Shown: positions 29,413 to 42,500, counted from the stretch's first letter. The stretch: 64,000 bases of DNA from Voacanga thouarsii (GCA_026120185.1 JANUWF010001193.1:1860001-1924000), one strand, 5' to 3'. Notes: generated from the sequence alone by a model not told the origin. Numbers and translations: made by a program.

Positions 29413-29448
29413 TTCTCGTGGAGACACGAGGAACGCCTCTATAAATAG
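29413..29448 (+). promoter_or_regulatory. TATA-like box with adjoining inverted repeat, upstream of CGLD27
   Basis: TATAAATAG at 29440-29448 is a good plant TATA match. Ten bases upstream is the exact inverted repeat CTCGTG-GAGA-CACGAG (29415-29430). The CGLD27 start is 430 bp downstream, so the leader would be long. It could instead serve an unseen transcript. Confidence 0.35.
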
Positions 29449-29877
29449 CGTGCACGGACACAGCTGACACGTAAAGAGTCCACGGCGTCCCACGCTCTAG
29501 CCACAAATTACACAATCTCACAACGGATCCAAGCATTAGGATAAATCCCACTTGGTGGCCGTTAAATGCGGTCCCCATTGTGAGTAGATTGTGTAGACGA
29601 GCTGCGCACACAACAACGACCCAAGGGGCCTTGCTCAAGTTGGCAAATCCTTATAGGCTATAGAGTCTCTACATCACAATATAGCGGGAAATTACTACAG
29701 AATAGAATAATTATTCAGTTGCCCTTTGCCTTCCTCCACGAAAATAATGGATGGTGTCTAAAATTTGCAAAGAATCTACAAAGACCTCAGGGATTTCTTC
29801 CATCTACTTCCTGGTTCACAGGTTACTAACCAGGGCTCAGCTGTTCCTGTTCAATAGGAGTTTGGTTTAGCGATTAA

Positions 29878-32800
29878 ATGCTAAGGCTAAACATTTACCG
29901 CTCTGTAGTAGTCCCAAGTCCAACTAGGTTCAAGACTGGCTGCAGCTCATGGATAGTCCACTATAACAGAAATGAAATCCTATCTGGAAGAATAACCACC
30001 AGGGCACTGAAAGATGAGACCAATGGAGGCACAAGTGGATTACCTGGCAGAAGTTGGGACCCTGGCTTGGAGGTCGAAGTGCCATTCGAACAAAGGCCGG
30101 TATGTTTTCCTGCAACTTGCTTGAACATGTACAAAAGACTTCAGCCCAGATTGTGTTTCAAATTCGTAACCCTATGTCTTTGGAGCAGAACCCTGAAAGA
30201 ACTGCAAAGCAACATCATAAATATTTTCACAAATTACAAATATGCTAATTTAGACAAGTTGTTGCTAATCCAATTGCCCTGAGATAGGATGGCAAGAATA
30301 TCCTATTACAAGGGAGTTAACATATCTATCATATTTGCTTTGCTTAGCATGGACACCCTCACAAAACATCCAAATATATCAGAATAAGGAGCTGAAAGTT
30401 AAAATGTAAACTTGCCATGACTTCACATATAATGTGCACAGGTGAACGAGTACTCATCACTGAAAGATGCTACTTTATACTCGTGGGCTGAATTGGGTCC
30501 AGGATCATTTTTCCTACGTCTTGGAGGCCTCTGGTTAGTAACTTTCACAGTTCTGGGAGTGCCTATTGCAGCTGCAAGCTTCAGTCCATCAACGGTAAAA
30601 CAATCATCAGCACACCTTTCAGCATAACACATACAAAGCATCTTACAATATGCATGTCTATATATAGGCATTTCCACCAAAGTGTACGTTTAAGTCCTTT
30701 GCTCAGAAAATGCATTATTACCTTCCAATATCCCCTCACTGTTAGAACTTAGAACTAAAACAGTTATTAAAGTTCCAGTTTTTCTCATGACAGTTTGATT
30801 TTTCTAACCAAAGTAAAGTGAGATGACACACTAGGTACATGAGAACAAAATGCTCCCGGGAAAAGAACAATGAACCCACCAAGAGAGATAGAGAGAGAGA
30901 GGAAGAAGAAGAAGAAAAAATAGCTATTGGTTATTTGCTGAAACATTTTCTTCCCATAACCCTACTTTGCTGAAAACACTTGCTTCCTATCCTACAGGAT
31001 CCTCTTCGTTTCATCCTAGCAGCTGGTACAGGGACCCTGTTTCTTGTTTCACTGATTGTCCTGAGGATTTATCTGGTAAGGATATTTAATTGCATAAATA
31101 ACACAAGCTTGTCTCAAGAGGATAAACTTTTCCTGCATTTTCTTTCAAATACATCTGAGCATGTTTTTGTTTATCTAAGTGCTGTGTTAGTGTATATTAC
31201 CTATGGGGAGCAAATAACTTGGACCCAGGCTTTTGGCTCAACAAAGACTGCTCAAAGAATGACAAGAGGTTCTTTTGTGAACTAAATAGCTATCTATTCA
31301 AAGATATATGAATAAGTTAATCTATTATAGAGAAGTATTGTTCCAAAAGGCGTGGCTTCACTGCTTTGGCACAAAGTTTTAGGAAGAGTTTGATCATTGG
31401 ACTTCTCTCTCTCTCTTATCGTCAATAGAATGGAAGCATACTAGTGGCATAATAATTAATTAACATTAAAAAAATAAAAACTAGTGGCACTTACACAAAG
31501 TGAAAGTGGCAAAATGTTAGTTAACATTAAAATAGGAGGCACTTTTGTGGGCCACATGGATATATGGACTGTCCACTGACTCCAGATTGAGGGCCATTAG
31601 CAGATCTTCCATTAGTCAGAATGTTTCACTTAGATAATGAACATTACCATGAAACATCCCAAAACAAAAAATGACAACCATCCATTTTGGATCAGAGGGA
31701 GTATTAGATAAGCAGATTGATGCCTGTTCTCTTCTTCTCGACACAAAGGATGCCCTCCCACTTATCTTGTTATAAATTGACTAATCTCAGTTAGGCTAGG
31801 CATAAATTCATGACATGAGGCCAGAAGAATTTCTCTGTTTGTGTTCACTCGGATTTAGAAACAGAATGCATGTTTTCTATTACACTGGTGAATATCAAAA
31901 AGCAGATGTTTCTGATATGATCAGTTTTAGCTCATCACAACCATTTATTGATCAACAAGCATGAATTACTTGTCTCAAGGGGCTTTTAGTTGCATTCTCA
32001 TTTGCATAATGTATGCAACAGGGATGGAGTTATGTAGGTGACAGGCTTTTGTCAGCAGTCATTCCTTATGAAGAGACTGGATGGTATGATGGCCAAATGT
32101 GGGTAAAGCCACCTGAGGTTAGTTCCTCATTTCCTTTATTTAAAGTGCCTTTCAGTCTTAGAAAACAATCAAATCCAAAAGAATTGCTTGTCCGTTAAAA
32201 AGAAAGCATTAAGATCTTGAATAACCTAAAGGCCATGATTGAGAGTAATTTAGAGAATAAAGCTAAATAGCATGTAGATCAAACTTATCAATTTGAGAGA
32301 GAAACATTTAGCAGCTAAGATTTTTGGTGCTCTTTGGTTAGCTCCAAGAATGAAAATTAAAAGTAAAGCATTGTTCCCAAGTGTTGATTCACAGCATGCA
32401 GCTCTTGCATGGCAACAGCACAACAAGCCCTGTGAAAAGCCTTCAGTCCCAAACTGAGATCTATAAGCAGGAAATATAGATTTCCAGTACTGGGCTAGTT
32501 AACAGAAAACCATATGTCTATATGTGAAAACAGCAGAATGATATTGCTAATACCGACAGCATATGAGAAAGTGTGCTTTTGAATGACTGCAACAAGAAGA
32601 TGTCGTGTTTCTATTCCAAACTGCACCTTTCTCCTTGTTTAATTCGCTTATTACTTAGTTACTACACACCTCATGTAACTATATTTATTAATAGCTGACA
32701 GTGTCCCTACTGTTTGCAGATTCTCGCCCGTGACAGACTACTGGGCGCTTATAAGGTAGCACTTTGATGGTTTGTTCTAAAACTCTAAGATCAGCTAAAA

Positions 32801-33438
32801 AGAATAGTTGTCAATCAATACTTCTAAAACTCTAAACTACTGTAATTTTAACGGGGAAAAAAACAATTAATTCTCCTAGATTGACTTCTCCTTTCTAAAA
32901 GCAATCAAGCAGGTCTTTATGCGCGCATTTTGTGTTTGTCAAAACCCATGAAAATCTATACATCTAGGTCAAGCCAGTCATCAAATTGCTGAAACAGACA
33001 CTAGTTGGGACTGGGGCATTACTTGTTGCAGCAGCATTATTATTTATATTTGCAACACCAGTAGAAGATTTCATCCAGAATGGCTTTGTTACAAAAGAGA
33101 ACTCATCCAAAGTATCAGCTTCAAAGTTCAATATAAGGTACAAAAGCAAAACAAAATTTTACGAACCTTACTCCCCAAGAAAAGATACAAAAACTCTCCC
33201 AAAACTTTACTATATAATTTATAGAAAATATGCTTGCTTACTCTGCTCTTGTTATGTCCATGAAAAATTATATAGGAAGGAGGAGCTACTAAAATTACCA
33301 GTGGAAGTGATGGCTGATGATGATCTAGCAGCTGCTGCTGCTGAAGCTGCTGATGGAAGACCTGTATACTGCAGGGATAGGTATTATCGTGCATTAGCAG
33401 GTGGCCAGTACTGCAAATGGGAAGATCTGCTTAAATAG
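29878..33438 (+). CDS. CGLD27: CGLD27, plastid DUF1230 membrane protein
   Basis: CONSERVED IN THE GREEN LINEAGE AND DIATOMS 27, a plastid protein; from memory it is linked to iron-deficiency responses in photosynthetic cells. Seven coding exons: 29878-30099, 30442-30594, 30998-31075, 32022-32117, 32720-32755, 32968-33137, 33276-33438; 305 aa with consistent phases. Exon 5 is a 36 nt micro-exon (ILARDRLLGAYK). Residues 1-~70 look like a transit peptide. Three hydrophobic segments are visible: LGGLWLVTFTVLGVPIAAAS (~100-120), LRFILAAGTGTLFLVSLIVL (~128-148) and GTGALLVAAALLFIFATP (~209-226). Conserved blocks include EQRPVNEYSSLK, GWSYVGDRLLSAVIPYEE, and AEAADGRPVYCRDRYYRALA near the C-terminus. 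The last intron (33138-33275, 138 bp) is a multiple of three and free of stops in frame. Intron 3 contains a MITE end. The gene converges on the J-domain gene. Confidence 0.95.
31430..31700. repeat. MITE-like sequence in CGLD27 intron 3
   Basis: It ends in GATCAGAGGGAGTA (to 31694), the inverse of the TACTCCCTC... terminus typical of many plant MITEs. Inside, two related segments carry ACTAGTGGCA and TTAACATTAAAA. The left end is not clearly defined. Confidence 0.4.
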
Positions 33439-34214
33439 GGAACAAAAATGAACAAGGAAAACTGTTCAACTCCCAGATATGGCAGGGGCTTTGTAATTGG
33501 TGTTCGACAAGACTCGCAGCCCAAAAAAAAAAAAAGTATCATTTTTGGTGATATAACAAGAAGTTTAGAAAATTGAAATATATGCATGTTTGTGATTTCT
33601 TTGCACACTAAAAGCATATGCATGCCCAAAAGAGGAAAGTTGACAATTAGATACTCTTCTTGATGAACTATTATATGTCCAGACCATGACATAGGTGAAA
33701 TACAGGGGACAATATACAGTTTAATCAAATTAGAGAAGATCCAGAAATTCAGAGAAAGCAATAAGTTTTAACTATGGAAAACCAGATCGCTAACCTAAAA
33801 TCACCAAATTTCAGCAGGAACTACAAAATTATTTAGTGTGATCCTTCACTTTCAAAATTCTCACAGCAACACGAAACTCTACCATTCTTTTCCTTCATGA
33901 ACTCTTCATCTTCCTTTCTTGGATCTTCAGAAATAAAAAACAACTGATATACTCATCTACATTTAGAAAATAGAAGGACAAGTCAAAATGGAAGCATAGA
34001 AAGCTCTCCTTTTCTTTCTTCCTCACACCTCTTTGTAACATTTTGGTGAAGTCATCTTTGTCAAAATATGATAGAAGCTCAAGAATGCGGAATTTTCAAG
34101 ACATATTTCATTGCAACGTGAAAGAGTACCAACATGATTGGTTAAGCCTTAGGCATGACAAATTGAAAACCTGGATATCAGCATTTCCATACAGCAAACG
34201 TTGATGTACCTTAT
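33439..34214. other. Convergent 3' flank between CGLD27 and the J-domain gene
   Basis: Presumed 3' UTRs of the two facing genes. AT-rich; no feature recognised. Confidence 0.6.
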
Positions 34215-37200
34215 CTATACAAGTTTCTTGCACCAGTTGAGAAGTCTAAACATTTTGCCTTCAACGATATCCTTCATGGTCTTTTTTTTTCTCCTTGCTT
34301 CTTCAATATCAAGAGTTCTATATGCAAGAGCAAGCAAATACATTGCTGGGTGGAGTCTCCTGCACAAAGTACAGCACACAATAAACTACATTTCTAATGC
34401 GCAGACTGCCATATTTTACACAATTCTGATATAGGAAAGAATTTTATCATAACAGGGAATCGACATCCAACATTCAGTGTGTACCCGTCTTAAAAAGTTA
34501 TCATATCATAGTCAAATGGAAGTCATCTGGCATCATTTGAAGTTTTAATAACAAGAAGTAAAATGAAAGCGTCAAAGCTGCAATCATTGTCAATACACAT
34601 ATGTGTGATAGTTGTTTTTGGGAAGGTAGTCCATGATACATGTTACAACAGTACTTTGTTAGTTTCCACAGAAAGGACTCACAAAATTTTTGAATGGACA
34701 TTCAAAATTTTATTTCCAGTTCTCTGGTATCAAATTACAATAGTTACTAGTAATAGAACTCACAGTATACCATATGCAGCTAGCAGATAATTTACAAACT
34801 TACTTGTCAAGCAGATCATTTGAATCTAAACCATCCCAGTACCTCCGGGATGGAACAGTCTGCCCTTTCTTATCCCTTCCAAATGTCTCTACATACCAAC
34901 CTCCAATATCATGTGTGCCACAGCGAGGCTCAAATAGCCAAAATCTATTGAAAAGAAAACTACTTTTAAGTTCACAACATTAGGAACGAGATCAGAAATG
35001 AGGGAAGTAAAAAAAAAAAAAATGTGAAATGCAGGAACTCACAAACCTTCTCACATTGCTCGAACAAACTTTTATCTATTACTAAAACAGAATTTCTTTA
35101 AGGCATATAACAAAAGTTGCACTTACTCTATTTTACATCATCTACAACAAGCAAATTGGCAAAAAAATATACTTTTCTTAAATATGTAATTGTCTTGTCC
35201 TTTTAATGGTTTATAACAACAAGGCTTTACCAGATTCAATATAAGATCCCATAGGCAAACCATATCCTGCAAAAGTCCTAGAGCAATTAATGTTCACAAA
35301 CTAGTACACTAAGATTTTGTGCAAGTTAAAATGAAACTAAAAGCTGCAACTTACTTGCTAGGTGGCAACCGAGCTCTTGTGCACCTACATTCACAGACAG
35401 AAACTTTATCTCCTACTCGATACCAATGCATGTGTTTTACCTGAAATATGTTTCTATCAAAACAGTTAAAAATGAGAAAAACAAGAGAAGGATAAAAAAG
35501 AAGATTAACATGCTCAAGTGTGTAGATCTTCAATTGATTTACGTTCATGGCAATGCATGAATTATATTTTACTTAAGCAAGACATGCCAATGGATATACT
35601 AATGCACAATCCACTAGTCTTTTTGTGTGTGTGTGTTTTGGGGTGGGGGGGGGGCCGCTTCTGTCTCTTGAAGTAGTCAATACCATGTTAGCCCTAAAAC
35701 TGAAGGCTTTTAGCCCCATATGAAAGGCACAAACTCAGGCAACAGTTCTCAACTAAATCACATTTTGGGAGACAATCTCTTTAGTGAAAGTATTGGTGTG
35801 GATTAAGCACAAGGAAAACATTGCTTCAAATGATTGCAGCAAACCAACAGGGGAGAAATAGTGTTCTTTTCTGCATAAAATGATAGGGATGGAGAAACTA
35901 CTCCAACTGTTGAAGTTATTTTGCAAAGACAAGTTAAAACAGAGGATAAATGGGAATTTGTCGGAAGATACAAACCATCAATGTCCTATGCTTCATGATC
36001 ATGTGTGTGTTTACACCACAGCTATCATAAACATTACACGATCCTTCTTCAGGGCTGGTCCCAAGGCCAGTTATTTTTCCCAGTGGAAACTTAGACCCAA
36101 TTGGAAAATCCACATTGGAATCTTTCCATAAACCTTGGCTCACACCCATCAGATCTTCATGTGATGCAAGAAACACACGAATACAATCTTGGGAATCCTT
36201 ATTATTTATCCCATTGATGTATCTCTTGGCTGGAACTCTTGTGGCCATAGCAATGAGTCTCCCCCCAACATGAAGTTCTAGATCTCTATATGCATCGGAG
36301 GCATTATACTCGGATTCAGCGGTTTGCTTCTGGCAAATGCCACCAGAAGCTACATCTGTGTTCTTTTTATTATCAGCATTGTCAATGGATTGACAAAAGC
36401 CTGAGGCAAAATATGTCAACTTCTCTTTGTAGGATTGTGATAATTCAGGAATCTTGTTGACTACCCGGACCATCCCAAAGAGATCTCGCCCAGAAACCAA
36501 GTGCAGCACCTCAGGCGTTCCACATTGAGACCTCTCCTCAGCTTCAAAATACTCAGGAAGGAGATCCAAGGACTCAATTTCAGGGCCGTAATATGCAGCA
36601 TGTATAGCTGAGTAGAAATCTCTTTCCAGTACATCAAAATACCCTGATCCTACTACCACTCTTTTCTCTGACAAAATGTCATTTATAGCATCTCTATACC
36701 ATTTCAACCATTCCACCACTTCCATTTGCACAGGCGATTCATATGATCCATATTTATATATCACAGCACCTCGTCTTGCATGTCTTTGAACTATAGTTCT
36801 TTGAGATAATAAATACTGATCATAATGTGCCCTCTTTGTACAATCTGACAGTATCTGCATTTAACTCATATATCTAAGTGAAATCCCATGCGTGGGTGCA
36901 TATTATAGTGAAGAATGCATAGTGTCCAGTAACTCTAGAGAAAAGCATAACTTTTTAAGCAAAGAAACAAGGAACCTGCAATGGAATCACAACTTCAAGA
37001 CTCTAGATAAGCTACATTTATGTAGTTTGTGGAAAGAAAATAAAATGCCCAGGCACATTATTCTCTTTTGCAATTTTCTGTTCTTTGGTTATGGAAACCA
37101 TACGCATCATGAAATTAAAAGGTTATGTACTCCATTGGAAGATTGTGGCTAATGGCTATCATGAAAAGCCAAGCAATTACACATCAAGTAAAACGATCAT

Positions 37201-37772
37201 CTCACGACTGAATAATATGTAGTAATTTCTGATCAGACTAGATTTCACACGTCCATTGGTCATCACGTCACGTAGGATTCACCAGCAATTCAACCTCCCT
37301 ACTCTAGCTCCAAAAATATCAGCGCAATCTCAATTCAATCTATTAAGCATGGACAGAATAAAAATCCCAATTCAGAAAATAATATCATTCTTCGGACGGA
37401 AACCACTTCTTCAGAACAAGTTACCTCATAAGCAGCGAGGATTTGAATGAATTGACTGGAAGCAGATGATTCCATATCCGACTTTGCAAGGTCAGGATGA
37501 GTCTCCTTGGCTAACCTATAGAAAGAAGCTTTGATTTCAGCGGACGAGCTGGTCTCTGAAACTCCTAGTAATTCATAGGCGTTTGATCCCCGGAACTCTG
37601 ACGGAATCGACTCGGTACCTGCACTGAGCCAACGCTTTCCGGTTACAGCTGGAAAACAGTTACTGCAACCATAATGACAAGCCGGGCTTCCTGAATGAGG
37701 TGAAATTAAAGTAATCAAATAGTAATTAAGGTAGAAATGCCGAAGTGGTGTACATCCGCCGGAAAACGCCAT
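34215..37772 (-). CDS. J-domain (DnaJ/HSP40) protein, probably organellar
   Basis: Co-chaperone predicted to stimulate an HSP70 ATPase. Five coding exons on the minus strand: 37772-37425, 36854-35976, 35440-35355, 34944-34804, 34359-34215; 532 aa, phases consistent. Residues 1-~55 look like an organelle-targeting presequence, with the motif CHYGCSNC of unknown meaning. The J-domain (~64-135) reads SNAYELLGVSETSSSAEIKA. It has the essential HPD at 92-94 (KETHPDLAK) and is split by intron 1 after AAYE; helix IV continues ILSDCTKRAHYDQYL. The remaining ~390 residues lack a Gly/Phe region or a DnaJ zinc finger, so it is a class C J-protein. This part contains HAAYYGPEIESLDLLPEYFE, GVSQGLWKDSNVDFPIG and FWLFEPRCGTHDIGGWYVET, which I cannot assign to a domain. 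The first exon faces the 8 kb repeat block. Confidence 0.9.
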
Positions 37773-38111
37773 GCCTAGCTACCTGTCGACTTGGGGAGGA
37801 GAGTGGGAAACGATGTTTTTCGTATTTTTTTTTTTCGTGATCCTTTTTTTTTTTTTTCGTGTTCCTTGCGGAGCGAAAGAACGTGTCAGCCTGCAGGGCC
37901 CAAAGTTAGAGCAAATGATCCAAAGAAAAGTCCACCGTGTGTAGTTTTTACGGCTCCTTCCACGGTGGAATGTGTAGCCCAACCAAACTCAATTCGAAAC
38001 CAGGCCCAGACCCGGACAGTGCTCAATTATTCCAACCCTTCTGAAACCAAAGAGTCCAGACTCGCTCCAAACGTCATGGGTCAAGGCACCCTTTCAAAAC
38101 CTTAAAATAAT

Positions 38112-38396
38112 TGCTCTCCCCGTTTCATATTAAATAGCATTTTAATCATTTATATACTTGAAATTAATAAATATTTTTTATATTTTTAAATTTATTCATA
38201 ACAAATAAAATGGTGAGTAATCATTTATGAGATTTTTTATCTTTTCATTAAATATAATTTAGCTAATTTTAAAAATAATATTAAAAAAATATTAATCATT
38301 GATGTATGAGAATATGTAACGAGCCAAATATCTTGCAAGAAAATACAAAAGTTAAAATGTCAAATAATATAGAACGGAGGGAGTATTACTCTTTTT
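38112..38396. repeat. MITE with CTCCCTCCGTTC-type terminal inverted repeats
   Basis: The left end CTCCCCGTTTCATATTA (38116-38132) pairs with the right end TAATATAGAACGGAGGGAGT (38374-38393). Both ends share the CTCCCTCCGTT...ATATTA consensus of Stowaway-like plant MITEs. It is ~280 bp, AT-rich and non-coding. TA or TAT at the borders is compatible with a TA target duplication. Confidence 0.65.
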
Positions 38397-39009
38397 TCCC
38401 CCTCGCCCTAGTAAAGTAAGAATTTTTGTTCGATTTTATAGTCACGCAAACTCTAGCGAAGTCAGAACCTATGACAGAATTCGAACTCTTGACTTAGTGT
38501 TTAAATACTATCCTACTTTATTAGGTAAGTTACTTTTTTAAAACATAGATAAGAAGGAGAAAAGAAAAAATATATATTTACTTTAATTTGTTGTTTCTTC
38601 TTCTCTTTTTTATTTAATTTTAAAAGTAAAAAGTAAAGTTAAAGGTGTCATTTAATATTTTTAATCAGTTTCTCTTTTTCAACCTCTCCAATTTGCGAAA
38701 GAGAAAAGATGTGATGCAAAATAGAAATAGAAAGTGGTACTATTTGTAATTTAGTTTTCTTATATTACAATTCAACCAAAGCATACAGATAATATCATCC
38801 ATATCTACATTTACTTCTCGTCCTATTACTTCCATATTGAACTTCGACTAAATAAAATGTTAGAGATAAGAGAGCTATACAACTGTCCAAAAGAAAACAT
38901 TAATGTAGCCAATGGCCAGGACATTGATACTACATTGTAGGTCGAATGTCATTAGGAGTAGTTGAAACATTGTTTTCTATACAATTAAAGTGCGAAACAA
39001 TTGATTGGG

Positions 39010-39240
39010 TCATAATTTTAAAAAATAAAAATGTATTAGATAAAAATTTATTTGAAATAAAAATGGTTGAATGTAATAAAAAAATATTAAAAGTATGATG
39101 TTAACTGAAACTCAAAATAAGATTAAAAAAAAAATATAATATGTTATGAGTATATAAAAAGTATCGAAAAACAAAATTTATTTAAATTTATATTATTTTA
39201 AATTTAAATTTTAGATTGAGACGAGATGTAATTGGGCCAG
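39010..39240 (-). repeat. AT-rich foldback MITE, family A (reverse, diverged)
   Basis: It has the reverse-strand layout of family A, ending in TTTAAATTTAAATTTTAGAT and GAGACGAGATG. Approximate borders. Confidence 0.4.
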
Positions 39241-39391
39241 ACCAGATGGATAGGGGGTTGGGGTGGGACTGGGGTCCGTGTGATTATTCTTTCTGTTCGC
39301 CATCAACCCCATGTTAGTTTGTGGTCGATTTGCTAAAGCCATATGAATATCAGTTGCTATTGAGGAAGTGCCTTATTGTCCGACAATGATG

Positions 39392-39519
39392 GAGGAATTC
39401 TTACATGAACCGTAGATCCGTAGACCAAATGTATTGATGAGTTGTACCGTACAATTTATGTTGCACGCAATACAACTCATCAATACAGTTGATCCATGGA
39501 CCAATTGCTAGTATTTTCC
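39392..39519. mobile_element. Foldback MITE copy 1 (Mutator-like, ~128 bp)
   Basis: The arms GTATTGATGAGTTGTA (39431-39446) and TACAACTCATCAATAC (39471-39486) pair perfectly. Outer arms pair imperfectly (GATCCGTAGACCAA with TTGATCCATGGACCAA). The flanks CAATGATG (39384-39391) and CAGTGATG (39520-39527) look like a diverged 8 bp target duplication. Related copies lie at 62689-62823 and 62946-63077. Confidence 0.7.
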
Positions 39520-41237
39520 CAGTGATGACCCGTTAATCTTGGTCTATTACTTCATGGTCCAATTTAACCGAATGTTGTCTGCCATAATTGTGAGTTTATT
39601 CTATGACCAATTGTCAATCCTTTTGTAAATTTACATTATTACAATAGGCTTTCTAGATTCGACCTTCTAACATTAGTGACAAAATTGCATACTAAAGTTT
39701 GCATAGTATTTAGTATACTAATAAGTAATAACAAGTTCTGGTATACTGAATAAAAAATAAGACATTATTGTAAAAACAAATTTGGATGGAAATAGTATTA
39801 TTTCTCTCAAACTTTTTTTAAAAACTACTTATATCATTTGAAAATTTAAAATACTTTTAAAAATTTATAAAAAATTTACCCTTGATTCCTTTGTTTGAAT
39901 TTTATTTAAATTTTATAATATTATTCTCTATTTTTTATATAAAATTGACCTCTTAAATACAGAATATTAATTTCGTTCTTTTATTTATACATCATAACTA
40001 AATCTGTTATTAATTACTGACTGCTATTTTCATATATTTTCAATTGCTTTTAATACTATTAACTTTACCTTAAAATAACTTCAAGAATTCCTTATCAAAT
40101 TTCAATGCTCCTACGAGACTTTAGAAGAAAGAGAATGAATCATATCTAAGGATAAGGAGGAGATGATTGAAGTGAGCCTACCCCAACTCCAATTATGGAT
40201 AACCCTATACTAAATGTCACTATATAATGATAAATCGGTTTGTGGTACAATAATTTCCTTCTACTATCGATCACTAATTATTGGTCCTTAATGACCACAT
40301 GGTTCCTCCATAAAGCACTAATTAGAATGTAACACCTCAACAAATTTAGTAGCTTGATGACACAATTGGATGCCAATAACAATGTGGTCTTAGGAAGAAG
40401 CATTAATTGGTAAGGAACTTTTCATCTTTCTCGTCATTTAATTAAGGAAAACCGTATAAGCATTAGGAAATGGAAATGGTTGATCAAGTAAACTCACATG
40501 CTATTTTTCAAATGAAAATTAAATTTAATTTACGTAAATTGTATATATTTAAAAATTATATTTTATATAATAAAAATTATATAATATAACTTTCTAGTGC
40601 GTACTATTTATAAATCTCAAAAATTTCCTTTTGGCAAATGCAAGTTTTATCTAGAAGGCCAACTCGTTTCGTGCACTTGTGTGGCACTTCTCGTCCATGC
40701 CAACTCAAAAGTTAAATAAATTAAGATGGCAATTTTACTAGATTTCTCAAAGTTTGTGCAATATAGTTGCATTTCTCCCATCACAAGAAAAGGTTCCCAT
40801 CACTAGAAAAGGTTCCCATCACACTGCTGCGGATATGTTCATGTAGAAGCTTTATGGTGCTAATGGGCTCTAAAGTCTACTGCATTTGTTGACTACATTC
40901 CCAAGGATATATATTGGTTCATGATTCATGATGTAACTAGTGGAACACGGGCACTAAATAATACTACAATGATTTTTTTTTTCAAATATAATGATTTTAG
41001 TGGATTAAAATAGTTAAAATAGAGATTTCAAGTTCAATATACACTAATATATAAACAAAATTAGGAGGGACAGATGCTATTTCCATCCTTTTAAAAAAAT
41101 TTTAATTTTTTATATTTCTTTTTAAAATTATTTTTAAATTTTTTTGAATTTTATTTCTCATCTAGAATAATTTTTAAAAATCATAATATTATTCTCTAAT
41201 ATATATTTTGATGTAATTTACTCTCTCAATCTTACTC

Positions 41238-41525
41238 TATGTTTCGTTCGAAAAAAATGAGAGAGAAAGAAACTTTTACTTTTATTAAGGGAAGTAAATA
41301 TAACTTACTCCAATTCTATTTAATTATGGTGAAAGGGAAGTAGTAATTGACAAATACTATATTAATTAAGTTTCAATTTGTCTAAATTTAATTGGATTAT
41401 TCTTCTGATATGGAATGAAAGGGAGCCATTCCCTTTCTCAATTTACTTTCCATTCATCTAAACGATGTAAATTACTTATTTACATCTAAATTTACATCAT
41501 TTTTTCTCGACCAAAGGCATATACA
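41238..41525. repeat. MITE-like element, family P (purine/pyrimidine-rich ends)
   Basis: Left half: GAGAGAAAG..., AAGTAAATATAACTTACTCC and TGAAAGGGAAGTAG. Right half: CATTCCCTTTCTCAATTTAC, TTTCCATTCATCTAAACGAT and TTATTTACATCTAAATTTAC. The right half recurs in modified form at 63095-63190. Non-coding. Borders approximate. Confidence 0.45.
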
Positions 41526-42329
41526 ATCCCTTTTCCGCTATTCCCATAAAATTACTATAGTTTCATCTTAAGAGTGAAATTGATAAGGTTTCTTTCTCTT
41601 TGTAAATGTAGATGTTGGTGTAGTAAATTTATATCACTGGTTAAAAAATGGGCCTCTTTTACTCGTACTAAAAAGCAGGGTTAAGCAAGTCATTCCCACT
41701 GATAAATAAGTTGGTTGAAGGTATTAGATTTAAAATAAAGAATTAAAGATCAAATTTTTTAAATTAATTCTATTAAAAAATGAATTTTCCTATCTCATGA
41801 CTAATTGAATCACCGTAATTTATCTTCTCCCCGCATGGTTTGAGACGAGTTGTAAAGGATCTCGGGTGAGAGATTTCACCTTTTGGGTCAAGGTTAGGCA
41901 GGTAAGAATAATTAGGCATCGGTCGAGAGAATCATCTACAGCATGTTACAGGTAGAAGGAGCCCAGTGGCTGTACTGCTGTTGAAAATTGTAGCCACCTG
42001 CGGAGCAAAAGAAAAGCCAAATGCTGGGAATTTCTGCTGCCTATTGACTAAGAGCAAAAGTAACAGGTTGCATTAGAAATTTCATGATACTTGCATTTCC
42101 CATGCTTCTCTAGAACAGGGCATCGACTATGAGCCAAAAATAAAACCATTGCCATTCTTCGATTCTTTTTGTCCACATGCAGCAATTAGTGCCAAATTGT
42201 CCACTGTATCATAACAATCATGTTCAAACGCTGTTAAGTAATTCATCAAGCTGGCGACAAATTTTCAAATAAGTTAAACGGTCAGTCAGAAATTAAATAT
42301 TTATAATTTTATATAAAAATATTTAAAGG

Positions 42330-42500
42330 TATATGTGAACAAGAATCATTTTGAGATAATTTATTGAAATATAATAAAAATTAATAAATATATAGAGTTA
42401 AAGTGAGGTTTAAGTAAAGTAAAAAAAAAAAGAATATAAATTAGATGGATTAAAAAAAATTACGTTCAATATATTTTTTATCTAAATTAATTTTTAATTA
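42330..42500 (-). repeat. AT-rich foldback MITE, family A (reverse)
   Basis: TGAAATATAATAAAAATTAA, TAAATATATAGAGTTAAAGT and AGAATATAAATTAGATGG follow family A read in reverse, closest to the copy at 60155-60335. Confidence 0.45.

Larger units (their letters stand above)
27218..29877. other. Intergenic between divergent P4H9-like and CGLD27 genes
   Basis: The P4H promoter side (27218-27560) is fairly GC-rich. From 27580 to 28550 the DNA is extremely AT-rich with repeat copies. From 28640 to 29870 it is mixed, with a hairpin at 28812-28853 and a TATA-like motif at 29440. No coding region recognised; a 93-codon minus-strand frame at 29357-29638 has no family likeness. Confidence 0.55.

Noticed and set aside
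29357..29638. 93-codon minus-strand frame between P4H9 and CGLD27
   Set aside because: No domain recognised and no splice or promoter support on that strand.
38460..38505. Possible tRNA (GAATTCGAACTC resembles a T-loop complement)
   Set aside because: No acceptor stem, D-arm or anticodon arm can be folded around it.
41930..42010. Possible microRNA-like foldback (CAGTGGCTGTACTGC with TGTAGCCACCTG)
   Set aside because: Pairing is short and interrupted, and no known plant microRNA sequence is recognised.
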